From assembly GCA_022414725.1 (NCBI GenBank), contig CM039464.1:32407895-32471894 (forward strand): a DNA stretch of 64,000 nt, given 5' to 3'. The DNA comes from Microglena sp. YARC. Its lineage: Eukaryota; Chlorophyta; Chlorophyceae; Chlamydomonadales; Chlamydomonadaceae. Positions 45,499 to 56,726 of the stretch are shown here, piece by piece. How positions within the stretch are numbered: the first letter of the stretch is position 1; each line of letters starts with the position of its first letter. The notes beneath the pieces were generated by a model, which saw only the letters and a list, made by a program, of their open reading frames with translations, had not been told where the DNA came from and did no database searches. A program made the position numbers and the translations under genes.

Positions 45499-46621
45499 GC
45501 ATTGTTCGTCTCGCAGCCCCGCCTGTCAGAGCAGCAGTCCAGGCTGTCCCAGCAGCAGGAGCAGCAGCAGCAGCTGCCCAGCCTGTCAGAGAAGTAGGAG
45601 CAGCAGCAGCCGAGCCAGTCAGATCAGCAGGAGCAGAAGCCGCCCAGCCTGTCAGAGCAGCAAGAACAGCAGCAGCAGCAGCCCAGCCTGTCACAGCAGC
45701 AGGAACAGCAGCAGCACCAGCCCAGATTGTCAGAGCAGCAGCAGCAGCACCAGCCCAGGCTGTCATAGCAGCAGGAGCAGCAGCAGCAGCAGCAGCAGCT
45801 GCCCAGCCTGTTAGAACAGTAGGAGCAGCAGCAGCCCAGCCAGTCAGAGCACCAGGAGCAGCAGCAGCCCAGCCTGTCACAGCAGCAGGAACAGCAGCAG
45901 CACCAGCCCAGATTGTCAGAGCAGCAGGAGCAGCAGCAGCAGCCCAGCCTGTCAGAGCAGCAGGAGCAGCAGCAAGCAGCCAGCAGCAGCAGCAAGCTGC
46001 CCAGCCTGTCAGAGCAGTAGGAGCAGCAGCAGCCCAGCCAGTCAAAGCACCAGGAGGAGCAGCAGCCCAGCCTGTCACAGCAGCAGGAACAGCAGCATCA
46101 CCAGCCCAGATTGTCAGAGCAGAAGGAGCAGCAGCAGCAGCCCAGCCTGTCATAGCAGCAGGAGCAGCAGCAGCAGCAGCCCAGCCTGTCCACAGCAGCA
46201 TCAGCAGCAGCACAGACTGCCAACGCAAGCTTTGGTATTGTCACCAATAAGCAAGCACATAAAAGCACAATGCAGCTCTGTAGAAGGCGCCCACCGCGAG
46301 ACGTTGATCAAGATAGCCAACGTGTCTTGCAAGAGTGCGATGGCTGTTTTCTACAATGAGGTTTTCGTGAGAGACAACCCAAGCACGCAGAAAGCTGGCA
46401 TGACACACAAAGACGTCATAAGTGCTTATAACGCCTACAAAAATGATCCCGCAAAGGCAGCTGAGCTGGATAAGGCTGTAGCAATTGGCCAGAAATGGAA
46501 CAGGCAAGCTCGCAACACGCTCAAGGAGGAAGGTCAGGATGTTGTTCCGTGGAAGAAGGGTCGGAAGCGGCCTACAGGGACTGAGATGTTCAACTGGAAC
46601 CTACCTAGCTCGCTCTCTTGA
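45499..46621 (+). CDS. Ala/Gln/Pro/Val-repeat exon of unrecognised gene
   Basis: Entering from the 45,498 acceptor in phase, the frame reads GIVRLAAPPVRAAVQAVPAA and then about 13 imperfect repeats of 14 to 19 residues (AAQPVRAAGAAAA, PAQIVRAAGAAA) with no stop until about 46,190. This frame stays open while the alternative Gln-rich frame has at least five stops, so Ala/Val is the coding one. A one-base slip near 46,190 leads to a unique end: HRETLIKIANVSCKSAMAVF, NEVFVRDNPSTQKAGMTHKD, VISAYNAYKNDPAKAAELDK, WNRQARNTLKEEGQDVVPWK, stop at 46,619. The repeat is GCAGCAGCAGCCCAG-based and slippage-prone. Role unknown; the helical Ala-rich linker joins two ordinary-looking domains. Confidence 0.6.
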
Positions 46622-46635
46622 TGAAGACAAGAAGG

Positions 46636-46637
46636 GG

Positions 46638-46671
<34 letters not shown>

Positions 46672-49600
46672 GGGGTTACTGCCATGGCTGTGCAGTGTAA
46701 GGGGGTTTTACTGCCATGGCTGTGTGTGTAAGGGGGTGCTGCCATTGGCTGTGTAGGTGTAAGGGGGGTACTGCCATGGCTTGTGTAGGTGTAGGTAGGG
46801 GGGCACTGCATGGCTGTGTAAGGTGTAAGGTAGGGCGGCACTGCCATGGCTGTGTAGTGTAAGGGGGGTACCATGGCTGTGTGTAGGTGTAAGGGGGTTA
46901 CTGCCATGGCTGTGTAGGTGTAAGGGCAACTGCATGGCTGTTGTAGGTGTAGGGGGCACTGCCATGGCTGTGTAAGGAGGTGGGGAAAGGGGGGTACTGA
47001 CATGGCTGTGTAGGTGTAAGGGGGGTTATTGCCAGGTACGTGTAAGGGGGGGTGTACTGCCATGGCTGTGTGCAGGGCATGTAAGGGGTACTGCCATGGC
47101 TGTGTAGGTGTAAGGGGGGCACTGCCATGGCTGTGTAGGTGTAAGGTAGGCACTGCCATCTTAGGTGTAAGGTAGGGGGCACTGCCATGGCTGTGTAGGT
47201 GAAGGGGGTACTGCCATGGCTGTGTGTAGGCACTCATGGTGTGTAAGTGTAAGGGGCACTGCCATGGCTGTGTGTGTAGGTGTAAGGTGGTTGGGGGGTG
47301 CCATGGCTGTGTAGGTGTGGGGGCTTACTGCATGGCTGTGTAGGTGTAAGGCCATGCTGGGAACTTGCCATGGCTGTGTAGTGTGTAGGGGGGTCCTGCA
47401 ATGGGCTTGTGTAGGGTTAAGGGGGGCACTGCCATGGCTGTGTAGGTGTAAGTAGGGGGGGCACTGTCATGGCTGTGTAGGTGTAAGGTTAGGGGCACTG
47501 CAGGTGGCTGTTGGTGTAAGGTGTAAACTGCCAATGTTAAGGGTGCCAGGTGGTGTAAGGGGGCACTGCCATGGCTGTGTAGGTGTAAGGGGGGCACTGC
47601 CATGTGTGTAGGTGTGTAGGGGGGCACTGCCATGGCTAGGTGTGTACTGAATGCTGTGCAGTTGTAAGGGGTACTGCCATGGCTGTGTAGGTGTAAGGGG
47701 GGCTGCCATGGCTGTGTGTAAGGGGGTATGTGGCTGTGTTGGTGTAAGGTATTGGGGGCACCTGCACTTGCCATGGCTGTAGGTGTAAGGGTGCTTACTG
47801 CCATGCTGTGTAGTGTGTAAGGGGGGTTACTCATGGCTGTGTAGGAAGGGGGGTCTGCCATGGTGGCTTGCATGGCATGCTGTGCAGGTGTAAGGTAGGT
47901 ACTGCCATGGCTGTGCACTTATGGTGTAAGGGGGCACTGCCATGGCTGTGTAGGTGTAAGGGGGGGCCATGCTGTGTAGGTGTAAGGTTAGGGCACTGCC
48001 ATGGCTGTGTAGGTGTAGGTGTAAGGTACTGCCATGGCTGTGTAGGTGTAAGGGGCTACTGCCATGGCTGTGAGTGTAAGGGGGGCACGGCCATGGCTGT
48101 GTAGTGTAAGTAGGGGTACTGCCATGGCTGTGTAGGTGTAAGGGGGTTACTGCACTCCATGGCTGTGGTGTAAGGGGTTTAAGGGGGCACTGCCATGGCT
48201 GTTAGTGTGTAGGTGTAAGGGGGGGTACTGCCATGCTGTGTAGGTGTAAGGTAGGGGGGTATTGCCATGGCTAAGGTGTAGCTGTTTCGTTAAATGGGGG
48301 GTACTGCCATGGCTGTTGTGTAGGTTATTTTTTAAGGGGTGGTAAGGGGCTGCCATGGCTGTGTAGGTGTAAGGTAGGGGTACTGCCATGGCTGTGTGTG
48401 TGCATGGTGTAAGGGTAGGTGGTTACTGCCATGGCTGTGTAGGTGTAAGGTAAGGGGACACTGCCATGGCTGTGTAGGTGTAAGGGGGGGCACTGCCATG
48501 GCTGTGTAGGGTGTGCCATGCTGGGGGTTACTGCCATGGTGTGGTAGTTACAGGTGGGGGCTGTTATTAAGGTACTGCCATGGCTGTAGGTGTAAGGGGG
48601 TACTGCCATGGCTGTGTAGTGTAAGGTAAGGGTGGGCACTGCCATGGCTGTGTGTGAAAGGGGTAGGTGGTAAGGGGGCACTGCCATGGCTGTGTAGGTG
48701 TAAGGTAGGGGGCATGCCAGGTATGTAAGTTAAGGGGGGCCCTTGCATGCTGTTAGGTGTAAGGGGGGGGCTACTGGCCATGGCTGTGTAGGTGTAAGGT
48801 AGGGGGGGCACTGCCATGGCTGTGTAGGTGAAAGGGGTACCATGCATGCTGTGCAGGCTGTAAGGGGGGTTACAGTGCCATGGCTGTGTAGGTGTAAGGG
48901 GGTACTGCTATTGGCTGTGTATGTTAAGGGGGGTAACTGCCATGGCTGTGTTGGTGTAAAGGTAGGGGGCACTGCCATGGCTGTGTAGGTGTAAGGGGGC
49001 TACTGCCATGGCTGTGCAGGTGTAAGGGGGTACTGCCATGGCTGTGTAGGTGGAGGGGGGGCACTGCCATGGCTGTGTACGTGTAAGGGGGTACTGCCAT
49101 GGCTGTGTTAGGTGGAAGGTAGGGGGGTACTGCCATGGCTGTGTAGGTGTAAGGGGGCCCTGCCATGGCTGTGCAGGTGTAAGGGGGTACTGCCATGGCT
49201 GTGTAGTGGAAGGGGGGTGCACTGCCATGGCTGTGTAGGTGTAAGGGGTTACTGCCATGGCTGTGCAGGTGTAAGGGGTACTGCATGGCTGTGTAGTGTA
49301 AGGGTGTACTGCCATGGCTGTGTAGGTGTAAGGGGGTACTGCCATGGCTGTGTAGGGTGTACACTGCCAGGGTGTAAGGGGTACTGCCATGGCTGTGTAG
49401 GTGTAAGGTAGGGGGGCACTGCCATGGCTGTGTAGGTGTAAGGTAGGGGGACACTGCCATGGCTGTGTAGGTGTAAGGTAGGGGGGCACTGCCATGGCTG
49501 TGTAGGTGTAAGGGGGTTATTGCCATGGCTGTGTAGGTGTAAGGGGGTCACTGCCATGGCTGTGTAGGTGTAAGGTAGGGGGGCACTGCCATGGCTGTGT

Positions 49601-50583
49601 AGGTGTAAGGGGGGTACTGCCATGGCTGTGTAGGTGTAATGTAGGTGCGGCACTTCCATGCTGTGTAGGTGGAAGGGGCCCTGCCATGGCTGTGTAGGTG
49701 TAAGGGGGCACTGCCATGGCTGTGTAGGTGGAAGGGGGGTACTGCCATGGCTGTGTAGGTGTAAGGTAGGGGGGCACTGCCATGGCTGTGTAGTGTAAGG
49801 GGTTACTGCCAGTGTAAGGGGCACTTGCCATGGCTGTGTAGGTGTAAGGTACTGCCATGGCTGTGTAGGTGTAAGGTAGGGGGGCACTGCCATGGCTGTG
49901 TAGGTGTAAGGGGGTTACTGCCATGGCTGTGCAGGTGGAAGGGGGGCACTGCCATGGCTGTGTAGGTGTAAGGGGGGTACTGCTATGCCTGTATAGGTGT
50001 AAGGGGGGTACTGCCATGGCTGTGTAGGTGTAAGGTAGGGGGGCACTGCCATGGCTGTGTAGGTGTAAGGTAGGGGGACACTGCCATGGCTGTGTTGGTG
50101 TAAGGTAGGGCACTGCCCATGGTGTGTAGGTGTAAGGGGTTATTGCCATGGCTGTGTACGTGTAAGGGGGGTACTGCCATGGCTGTGTAGGGTGTAAGGT
50201 AGGGGGCACTGCCATGGCTGTGTAGGTGTAAGGGGGGTACTGCCATGGCTGTGTAGGTGTAAGGTAGGTGGGCACTTCCATGGCTGTGTAGGTGTAAGGG
50301 GGGCCCTGCCATGGCTGTGTAGGTGTAAGGGGGGCCCTGCCATGGCTGTGTAGGTGTAAGGGGGCTGCTGCCATGGCTGTGTAGGTGTAAGGGGGTACTG
50401 CCATGGCTGTGTAGGTGGAATGGGGGTGCTGCCATGGCTGTGTAGGTGTAAGGGGGGTACTGCCATGGCTGTGTAGGTGGAAGGGGGGTGCTGCCATGGC
50501 TGTGTAGGTGTAAGGGGGTTATTGCCATGGCTGTGTAGGTGTCATGGGGTCCCTGCCATGGCTGTGTAGGTGGAAGGGGGTCG
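46636..50583. repeat. CCATGGCTGTGTAGG minisatellite, array 2
   Basis: About 115 to 125 further units of the array 1 repeat, starting with a G homopolymer of some 40 bases (46,636-46,670). Units with and without the TAGGGG extension are interspersed, forming higher-order blocks; the stretch 48,960-50,580 is more regular than 46,700-48,900, where deletions inside units are common. It begins 15 bases after the stop of the preceding ORF. No gene inside. Confidence 0.9.
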
Positions 50584-51495
50584 CATAAATCTGAGATTAA
50601 ACAGTCGTGTTTCTGTACACCACTTTGGATAATTCCGTGCAGCACCCAAGGATATTCGTACGACATCTTGGGTATTTCCTGTAAACCGGTTTGGATATAT
50701 AAATTTCTGAGTCAATAATTATGTGACCTACAATCTGTTTGCCTGTATACCAGCTCGGCTCTATCTGAGATTCAACAATCGTATTTCTGCAACACGGCTC
50801 GTATATTTCTTGGCGCCAGCTTGGATAATAAGGATGGAAATACTTAATTCAATTTATAAAAAAATGCGATAATAATCGCACAATTAAATTATCATCCCAG
50901 CTGAGATGATGATTTAATAATATTGTACAAATAAATTATCACTGTAGCACGAACTCAGGGCCCCCGTCGGTTAAACGATTTTTAGAGGCTTAGTTCATCA
51001 GTGCTTTTTTTTTAGCCCTTCCTATACGGTTGGGCAAGTCCCTTCAGCCTATTTGGCCTACCCCAAGACTGTAACATACATACACACAACGTTTAGTATA
51101 TATGTGCGAGTATACTACTTGGTCTCCATGTGGTACTTTTCAAGAGTCTGCGTTACTATACAAACAAATAAAATGGAATGTTGCTACTTCCAGAGGCGGC
51201 GAGAACCGTAATACGTTGAGGCCGGGTAACCAAGTTCAGGCACAAGTTCAATTCAATTTTATTGGAAAGGATGAAGAGGAGATTGGGGATAGCTCAAACG
51301 GTGTTACAGTTGTTTATTTTCTATTGCAGTGCTAGAGCTTGGAACTGATACCACAACACATAAAGTGGGCTCGAAAGTCTGTACCACGAATTCAGGGCCA
51401 TCTCGGTGGCAAAAAGACCACGCTATATTTAGCAACGTCACTCTCCAATAAACTAAGCTGAATGCCTTGCCAACCCGATCTCTGAAGTTAATCAA
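50584..51495. other. AT-richer spacer with a dispersed repeat remnant
   Basis: 50,600-50,930: diverged CTGAGATTCAACAATCGTATTTCTG words repeat three times with about 100-base spacing. 50,940-51,075: on the minus strand, the same ordered blocks as the SINE-like element at 12.8-13.5 kb (GGGGTAGGCCAAATAGGCT, AAGGGACTTGCCCAACC, AAAAAGCACTGATGAACTAA, GGGGGCCCTGAGTTCGTGCT). No supported gene; 51,102-51,335 is open but undistinguished. Confidence 0.5.
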
Positions 51496-51891
51496 TCAAA
51501 TGAGGTCTGGGCAGCGAAATGTGCCCAGAGGTTGACCCCTGGTTTGGTATGGGTATACCTCAACAAACCCTCCAGCCAACATTTCTCTCCATTCGCTGGC
51601 AGAGTATGGCCCCAGATAGCATGTAGAAGTTAGGCTCCAAGCCTCTACCACCGGCCTCAAGTGACGATGTTGGCCGTGTTGGTGCTCAGCACCGATGCAG
51701 TATGTGATCGTATATTTGCCCCAAACTCCTTTGCTTTGGATTCGCACTGCATGAGTAGGGCAACAGCAACTGACGTCCACCCTTCCGCACGCGGGGCGAA
51801 CATCAAACCGCGCCGATAGCGCGACCAATTCCAGCTGCGTCCCCCTCAAACCTCTGGCATTGATGGATTCGTTGTACTTGTACGGCGCCAT
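51496..51891 (-). CDS. Hypothetical 131-residue protein
   Basis: ATG at 51,891-51,889 opens 131 codons on minus: MAPYKYNESINARGLRGTQL, ELVALSARFDVRPACGRVDV, SCCCPTHAVRIQSKGVWG, YTITYCIGAEHQHGQHRH, GPYSASEWREMLAGGFVEVY, ending FRCPDLI. The composition is balanced and unlike the repeats around it, the only such frame between 50.6 and 52.7 kb. It begins just beside the 84-bp repeat array, which could hold its upstream region. No domain recognised; it might equally be one exon of a longer gene. Confidence 0.4.
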   Translation of the reverse strand: MAPYKYNESINARGLRGTQLELVALSARFDVRPACGRVDVSCCCPTHAVRIQSKGVWGKYTITYCIGAEHQHGQHRHLRPVVEAWSLTSTCYLGPYSASEWREMLAGGFVEVYPYQTRGQPLGTFRCPDLI

Positions 51892-51904
51892 ACCTGTTGC
51901 GGAT

Positions 51905-52178
51905 TGATCGGTTGCGTGAGTTAGCTGCATGCATGCAACGGAGAGGATGGATGCAATGCAACGCATTGAGGGGGCAGAGCACAGGCGCCATGAGGACAGG
52001 CGTGCAAGCTGCATGCATGCAAACGAAGAGGATGGTCGCGATGCAAAGTATTCAGCAGGACAGAGCAACGGCACAATGTGACAGGCGTGCAAGCTGCTTG
52101 CATGCAAACGCAGAGGATGAACGCGATGCGACGCATTCACGAGAGCAGAGCAACAGCGCCATGTGACAGGCGTGCAAA
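51905..52178. repeat. 84-bp tandem repeat, three copies
   Basis: Units marked by AGCTGCATGCATGCAA at 51,923, 52,007 and 52,092 followed by GAGGATG, a GCGATGCAA/GCGATGCGA core and CAGAGCA with GGCACAATGTGACAGGCGTG. Spacing 84 to 85 bases. Confidence 0.8.
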
Positions 52179-52697
52179 GATGTAGTCACGAAACATAACC
52201 GCTGCCAGCAATTGAAGCTCATACCGACCTTCGTGTAGGAGTACGCAGACGTAGAGAATCTAAGACGCGGAAGTCCCAAGACAGCAGCAACGCATGCGCA
52301 GATGCTGTAAATTAGGCACAGACAGAACACTGGGCGAGATGAATACAGACAGACAGGAAAGTAAGAAGAGAGCCCCCTTCCCTCACGCCCCCTTCCCCTG
52401 TCCTTCCAAGAATCACACAGATCTACAAATGCGACAGCTTGAGTTGCTGTGCGCGTTTTCCCCGAAGGAAGCTGCACAACTTCTCACTCTCTTTTCGTCC
52501 AGCGTGGCTACGCGAGACCGGCAGGTTTCTATTAGCTGTAAGGGGGTGGGTTGGGGGGGTTGGGGTCGGGGGGGGAGGGCGAGGGCCCCCCCCCCTGGTC
52601 CCCGCCCCCCCCCCCCCCGCGCGGGTACCGTGGCCGTGGCCTGCCGCCTCCCCTTCCGTAGCGCCCCTCCGCTCCGAGTCCGCAGGTGTCCGACACC
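52179..52697. other. Unique spacer with poly-C/GC-rich block
   Basis: No supported gene. A G-run/C-run block (52,545-52,620) gives open frames in several phases on both strands. It abuts the first copy of the 1,075-bp repeat. Confidence 0.45.
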
Positions 52698-52855
52698 GTT
52701 TCTTTCCCATCTGCTTTAGGTGCTGATCCTTCCCGCTGGAAACCACATCTCGTCCACTCCCTGCTCCACCACCCGCGTGAGGCGAGCGGTACATGTCTGC
52801 ATGCTAAAATGGGATCTAGGATGTGCGTAGTCAGTCAACTGACATACTCGACACA

Positions 52856-52929
52856 TACCCCTTGCCAGGGCTCGGACCTGGAACCTCCTGTTCCGTAGAC
52901 AGGCACTCTGTCCATTGAGCCACAGGGGC
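52856..52929 (-). tRNA. tRNA-Arg(ACG)-like, copy 1, acceptor damaged
   Basis: Same cloverleaf as copy 2 but with an extra base in the 3' acceptor strand, which leaves a bulge, and with T-loop TCCGAGC. D-arm (GCTC/GAGT), anticodon arm (CCTGT/ACAGG, loop CTACGGA) and T-stem (CCAGG/CCTGG) are intact. Probably a pseudogene or an assembly indel. Confidence 0.5.
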
Positions 52930-53933
52930 AAACGTTCGGTACGAGCTCACACTTCCCACCGGCCGAATCCTGGAGGATCAGCGAAAAAACGGATCGTTTG
53001 AATGGGCTAGCCACCGCCCCGCAATGGCTTTGGCGGTCGCGAGTTCGAGACCCCCTGCCGGAAGACAGCGGGGGGTTCTCGCGTCCACTCATATCACAGC
53101 ATTGTCTTGCTGCCATGCGGCTCAAGAGACTCTTGTAAGATGCATTGTCTTCTTTACTGCCCTGTGTGGTGGATTCCTTAGCCCCCCTGTCATGTTAGTT
53201 GCTTGTGGAGTCTTGATAGTTTGGGTTTTCGGACACTCTTGGTTTAGTCTGGGCCCTCCCTTGACTCCCTGGGGTGCCTATGGTATATCTCCTGGGCACT
53301 CTGTTCCATTTCTGCAAGGCGGCTGTGCTGGTTTGACCTGCGCTAATTTCCTTACGCGGGTGCTATCGCTGCATATGAATGTGCTCTCAGCGGGGGCCCT
53401 AAGTGTCTGTAGCTTTTTTGAATCCGCCCGTCGCTCTTGTGCTTGTCGGGCTTGGAGACATAGTTTGCCTGCCTTGGCATCAGGGTTGTTCAGGACGCTG
53501 CTGCTTGCTTTCATGGAGTTGTATGTCCCTTGTTTGTTTTCAAGGTTAGTCCACGTTGGTGACGTTGTAACGCCATCACCCGTTATATCCCCTCGGTCTC
53601 ATACTCATTCTCAAAGAATAGTGCCATACGATATCGTAATCGTACGAGACCGGTATAGCGCACTTTACCCTACGATACCTCTGAATGTATCGTGCTATTC
53701 CCCCACCCCTCAAAACTGGACAATAGACAGGCTGTGCCGGTGTCCGGTCTTGGCATTGCTTTGCTGGGCAGTAACGTTTCTTTCCCATCTGCTTTAGGTG
53801 CTGATCCTTCCCGCTGGAAACCACATCTCGTCCACTCCCTGCTCCACCACCCGCGTGAGGCGAGCGGTACATGTCTGCATGCTAAAATGGGATCTAGGAT
53901 GTGCGTAGTCAGTCAACTGACATACTCGACACA

Positions 53934-54006
53934 TACCCCTGCCAGGGCCCGGACCTGGAACCTCCTGTTCCGTAGACAGGCACTCTGTCCATTGAGCCAC
54001 AGGGGC
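53934..54006 (-). tRNA. tRNA-Arg(ACG)-like, copy 2
   Basis: Folds as a 73-base cloverleaf read on minus: acceptor GCCCCTG/CAGGGGT (G-U at the first pair), D-arm GCTC/GAGT with loop AATGGACA, anticodon arm CCTGT/ACAGG with loop CTACGGA (anticodon ACG, Arg), variable loop of five, T-arm CCAGG/CCTGG, discriminator A. The A-box TGGCTCAATGG is perfect. The T-loop TCCGGGC lacks the usual T55 and A58, so the B-box is weak and function is doubtful. No CCA is encoded, as normal in eukaryotes. A TTTT lies about 50 bases downstream. Confidence 0.6.
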
Positions 54007-55007
54007 AAACGTTCGGTACGAGCTCACACTTCCCACCGGCCGAATCCTGGAGGATCAGCGAAAAACGGATCGTTTGAATGGGCTAGCCACCGCCCCGCAA
54101 TGGCTTTGGCGGTCGCGAGTTCGAGACCCCCTGCCGGAAGACAGCGGGGGGTTCTCGCGTCCACTCATATCACAGCATTGTCTTGCTGCCATGCGGCTCA
54201 AGAGACTCTTGTAAGATGCATTGTCTTCTTTACTGCCCTGTGTGGTGGATTTTAGCCCCCCTGTCATGTTAGCTTGCTTGTGGAGTCTTGATAGTTTGGG
54301 TTTCGGACACTCTTGGTTTAGTCTGGGCCCTCCCTTGACTCCCTGGGGTGCCTATGGTATATCTCCTGGGCACTCTGTTCCATTTCTGCAAGGCGGCTGT
54401 GCTGGTTTGACCTGCGCTAATTTCCTTACGCGGGTGCTATCGCTGCATATGAATGTGCTCTCAGCGGGGGCCCTAAGTGTCTGTAGCTTTTTTGAATCCG
54501 CCCGTCGCTCTTGTGCTTGTCGGGCTTGGAGACATAGTTGGCCTGCCTTGGCATCAGGGTTGTTCAGGACGCTGCTGCTTGCTTTCATGGAGTTGTATGT
54601 CCCTTGTTTGTTTTCAAGGTTAATCCACGTTGGTGACGTTGTAACGCCATCACCCGTTATATCCCCTCGGTCTCATACTCATTCTCAAAGAACAGTGCCA
54701 TACGATATCGTAATCGTACGAGACCGGTATAGCGCACTTTACCCTACGATACCTCTGAATGTATCGTGCTATTCCCCCACCCCTCAAAACTGGACAATAG
54801 ACAGGCTGTGCCGGTGTCCGGTCTTGGCATTGCTTTGCTGGGCAGTAACGTTTCTTTCCCATCTGCTTTAGGTGCTGATCCTTCCCGCTGGAAACCACAT
54901 CTCGTCCACTCCCTGCTCCACCACCCGCGTGAGGCGAGCGGTACATGTCTGCATGCTAAAATGGGATCTAGGATGTGCGTAGTCAGTTAACTGACATACT
55001 CGACACA

Positions 55008-55080
55008 TACCCCTGCCAGGGCCCGGACCTGGAACCTCCTGTTCCGTAGACAGGCACTCTGTCCATTGAGCCACAGGGGC
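55008..55080 (-). tRNA. tRNA-Arg(ACG)-like, copy 3
   Basis: Identical in sequence and fold to copy 2, one repeat unit further right, with the same T-loop departures. The next partial unit ends before this gene. Confidence 0.6.
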
Positions 55081-56060
55081 AAACGTTCGGTACGAGCTCA
55101 CACTTCCCACCGGCCGAATCCTGGAGGATCGGCGAAAAACGGATCGTTTGAATGGGCTAGCCACCGCCCCGCAATGGCTTTGGCGGTCGCGAGTTCGAGA
55201 CCCCCTGCCGGAAGACAGCGGGGGGTTCTCGCGTCCACTCATATCACAGCATTGTCTTGCTGCCATGCGGCTCAAGAGACTCTTGTAAGATGCATTGTCT
55301 TCTTTACTGCCCTGTGTGGTGGATTCCTTAGCCCCCCTGTCATGTTAGCTTGCTTGTGGAGTCTTGATAGTTTGTGTTTTGGACACTCTTGGTTTAGTCT
55401 GGGCCCTCCCTTGACTCCCTGGGGTGCCTATGGTATATCTCCTGGGCACTCTGTTCCATTTCTGCAAGGCGGCTGTGCTGGTTTGACCTGCGCTAATTTC
55501 CTTACGCGGGTGCTATCGCTGCATATGAATGTGCTCTCAGCGGGGCCCTAAGTGTCTGTAGCTTTTTTGAATCCGCCCGTCGCTCTTGTGCTTGTCGGGC
55601 TTGGAGACATAGTTTGCCTGCCTTGGCATCAGGGTTGTTCAGGACGCTGCTGCTTGCTTTCATGGAGTTGTATGTCCCTTGTTTGTTTTCAAGGTTAGTC
55701 CTCGTTGGTGACGTTGTAACGCCATCACCCGTTATATCCCCTCGGTCTCATACTCATTCTCAAAGAACAGTGCCATACGATATCGTAATCGTACGAGACC
55801 GGTATAGCGCACTTTACCCTACGATACCTCTGGATGTATCGTGCTATTCCCCCACCCCTCAAAACTGGACAATAGACAGGCTGTGCCGGTATCCGGTCTT
55901 GGCATTGCTTTGCTGGGCAGTAACGTTTCTTTCCCATCAGCTTTAGGTGCTGATCCTTCCCGCTGGAAACCACATCTCGTCCACTCCCTGCTCCACCACC
56001 CGCGTGAGGCGAGCGGTACATGTCTGCATGCTAAAATGGGATCTAGGATGTGCGTAGTCT

Positions 56061-56726
56061 ATATGAGGCATAGTGCTGTCTAGCCGCTGTCTAGGGACTA
56101 CACCATTCGAATTTCCCATGTAACCTTCTCGCTACTCATTCTCCTTCTTAGCATTCGCGTAGCGCATTCGCATCCTCATGCGTCTGCGCTACCGAATGAT
56201 ACCACCTGCTCTCTGTTTCGTGCAGTTTTGGTCAACTCTCCCCGAAACTGCAACCAAACAGGAGCTCATGCTTCCGCAGAGGCGATGCTGCTATCGAAGT
56301 GGCTGTCTTCAACATCTGACGCGAGTCGCAGCAATCGCTGTGATCGCAGGGTGATATGCGGTTATTTTGGTCGGCTGCACCTCTGGGCAGTCGGAAGTAT
56401 GAATTTCCGGACAGAATGCGCCTCTCCCTGGACTTCCCAACAGGGGGGGATGCAAAGCGCGTATCCCTGGTGCATTCTTGATGGTCGCTGCCAGGAGCGA
56501 AGGCTCCATGCAATCGAGAAACCTACTAACGAACACTTTCCCCCTCCATGCAGGTACCCAGGACAGCTACCTGCTTTTTCGAACGCGGACCTTCCCACCG
56601 AGCGTCACATTACCCTTCTGAACGCGGACCCCGCAGACCGATCGTCATAAACGACTCCTGGCAACTACCACAAATACTAAGGCCTCATCACTCGAACAGC
56701 TCAAGCGCGACACAACTTGCCCAATC
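56061..56726. other. Unique spacer between tandem array and LINE copy 2
   Basis: No gene I can support. A + frame at 56,228-56,650 is open for 140 codons (MVNSPRNCNQTGAH from a non-ATG start) but has no recognisable feature. Confidence 0.4.

Larger units (their letters stand above)
52698..56060. repeat. 1,075-bp tandem duplication, about 3.1 copies
   Basis: Copies start at about 52,698, 53,776, 54,850 and 55,925 (spacing 1,074 to 1,078) with the shared start TTTCTTTCCCATCTGCTTTA. Identity is very high, with differences mainly single substitutions and 1-5 base indels, so the duplication is recent or homogenised. The fourth copy stops at about 56,060, just before the tRNA-like segment. Each full unit holds one tRNA-Arg-like gene on minus and a palindrome TACGATATCGTA (53,627-53,638 in copy 1). 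A + frame of up to 257 codons crosses the units but overlaps the tRNA-like flank and is broken in copies 2 and 3. Confidence 0.9.

Noticed and set aside
45530..46220. Poly-Gln protein frame
   Set aside because: The Gln frame contains several TAG stops and does not match the incoming splice phase; the Ala/Val frame does.
43001..50666. Long minus-strand TPTQPWQ-repeat proteins
   Set aside because: They follow from minisatellite units whose length is not a multiple of three; frames switch constantly and no start, splice or flank context supports them.
53100..53145. Second tRNA-like sequence in each 1,075-bp unit (around GTCGCGAGTTCGAGACC)
   Set aside because: A B-box-like word and a 6-bp stem are present, but the T-stem does not pair and the anticodon-type loop is 13 bases; it is at best a remnant.
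53024..53797. 257-codon ORF in the 1,075-bp unit, with hydrophobic stretches
   Set aside because: It overlaps a tRNA-like B-box region, starts in repeat DNA, and is shortened or split by indels in copies 2 and 3; nothing shows selection on the protein.
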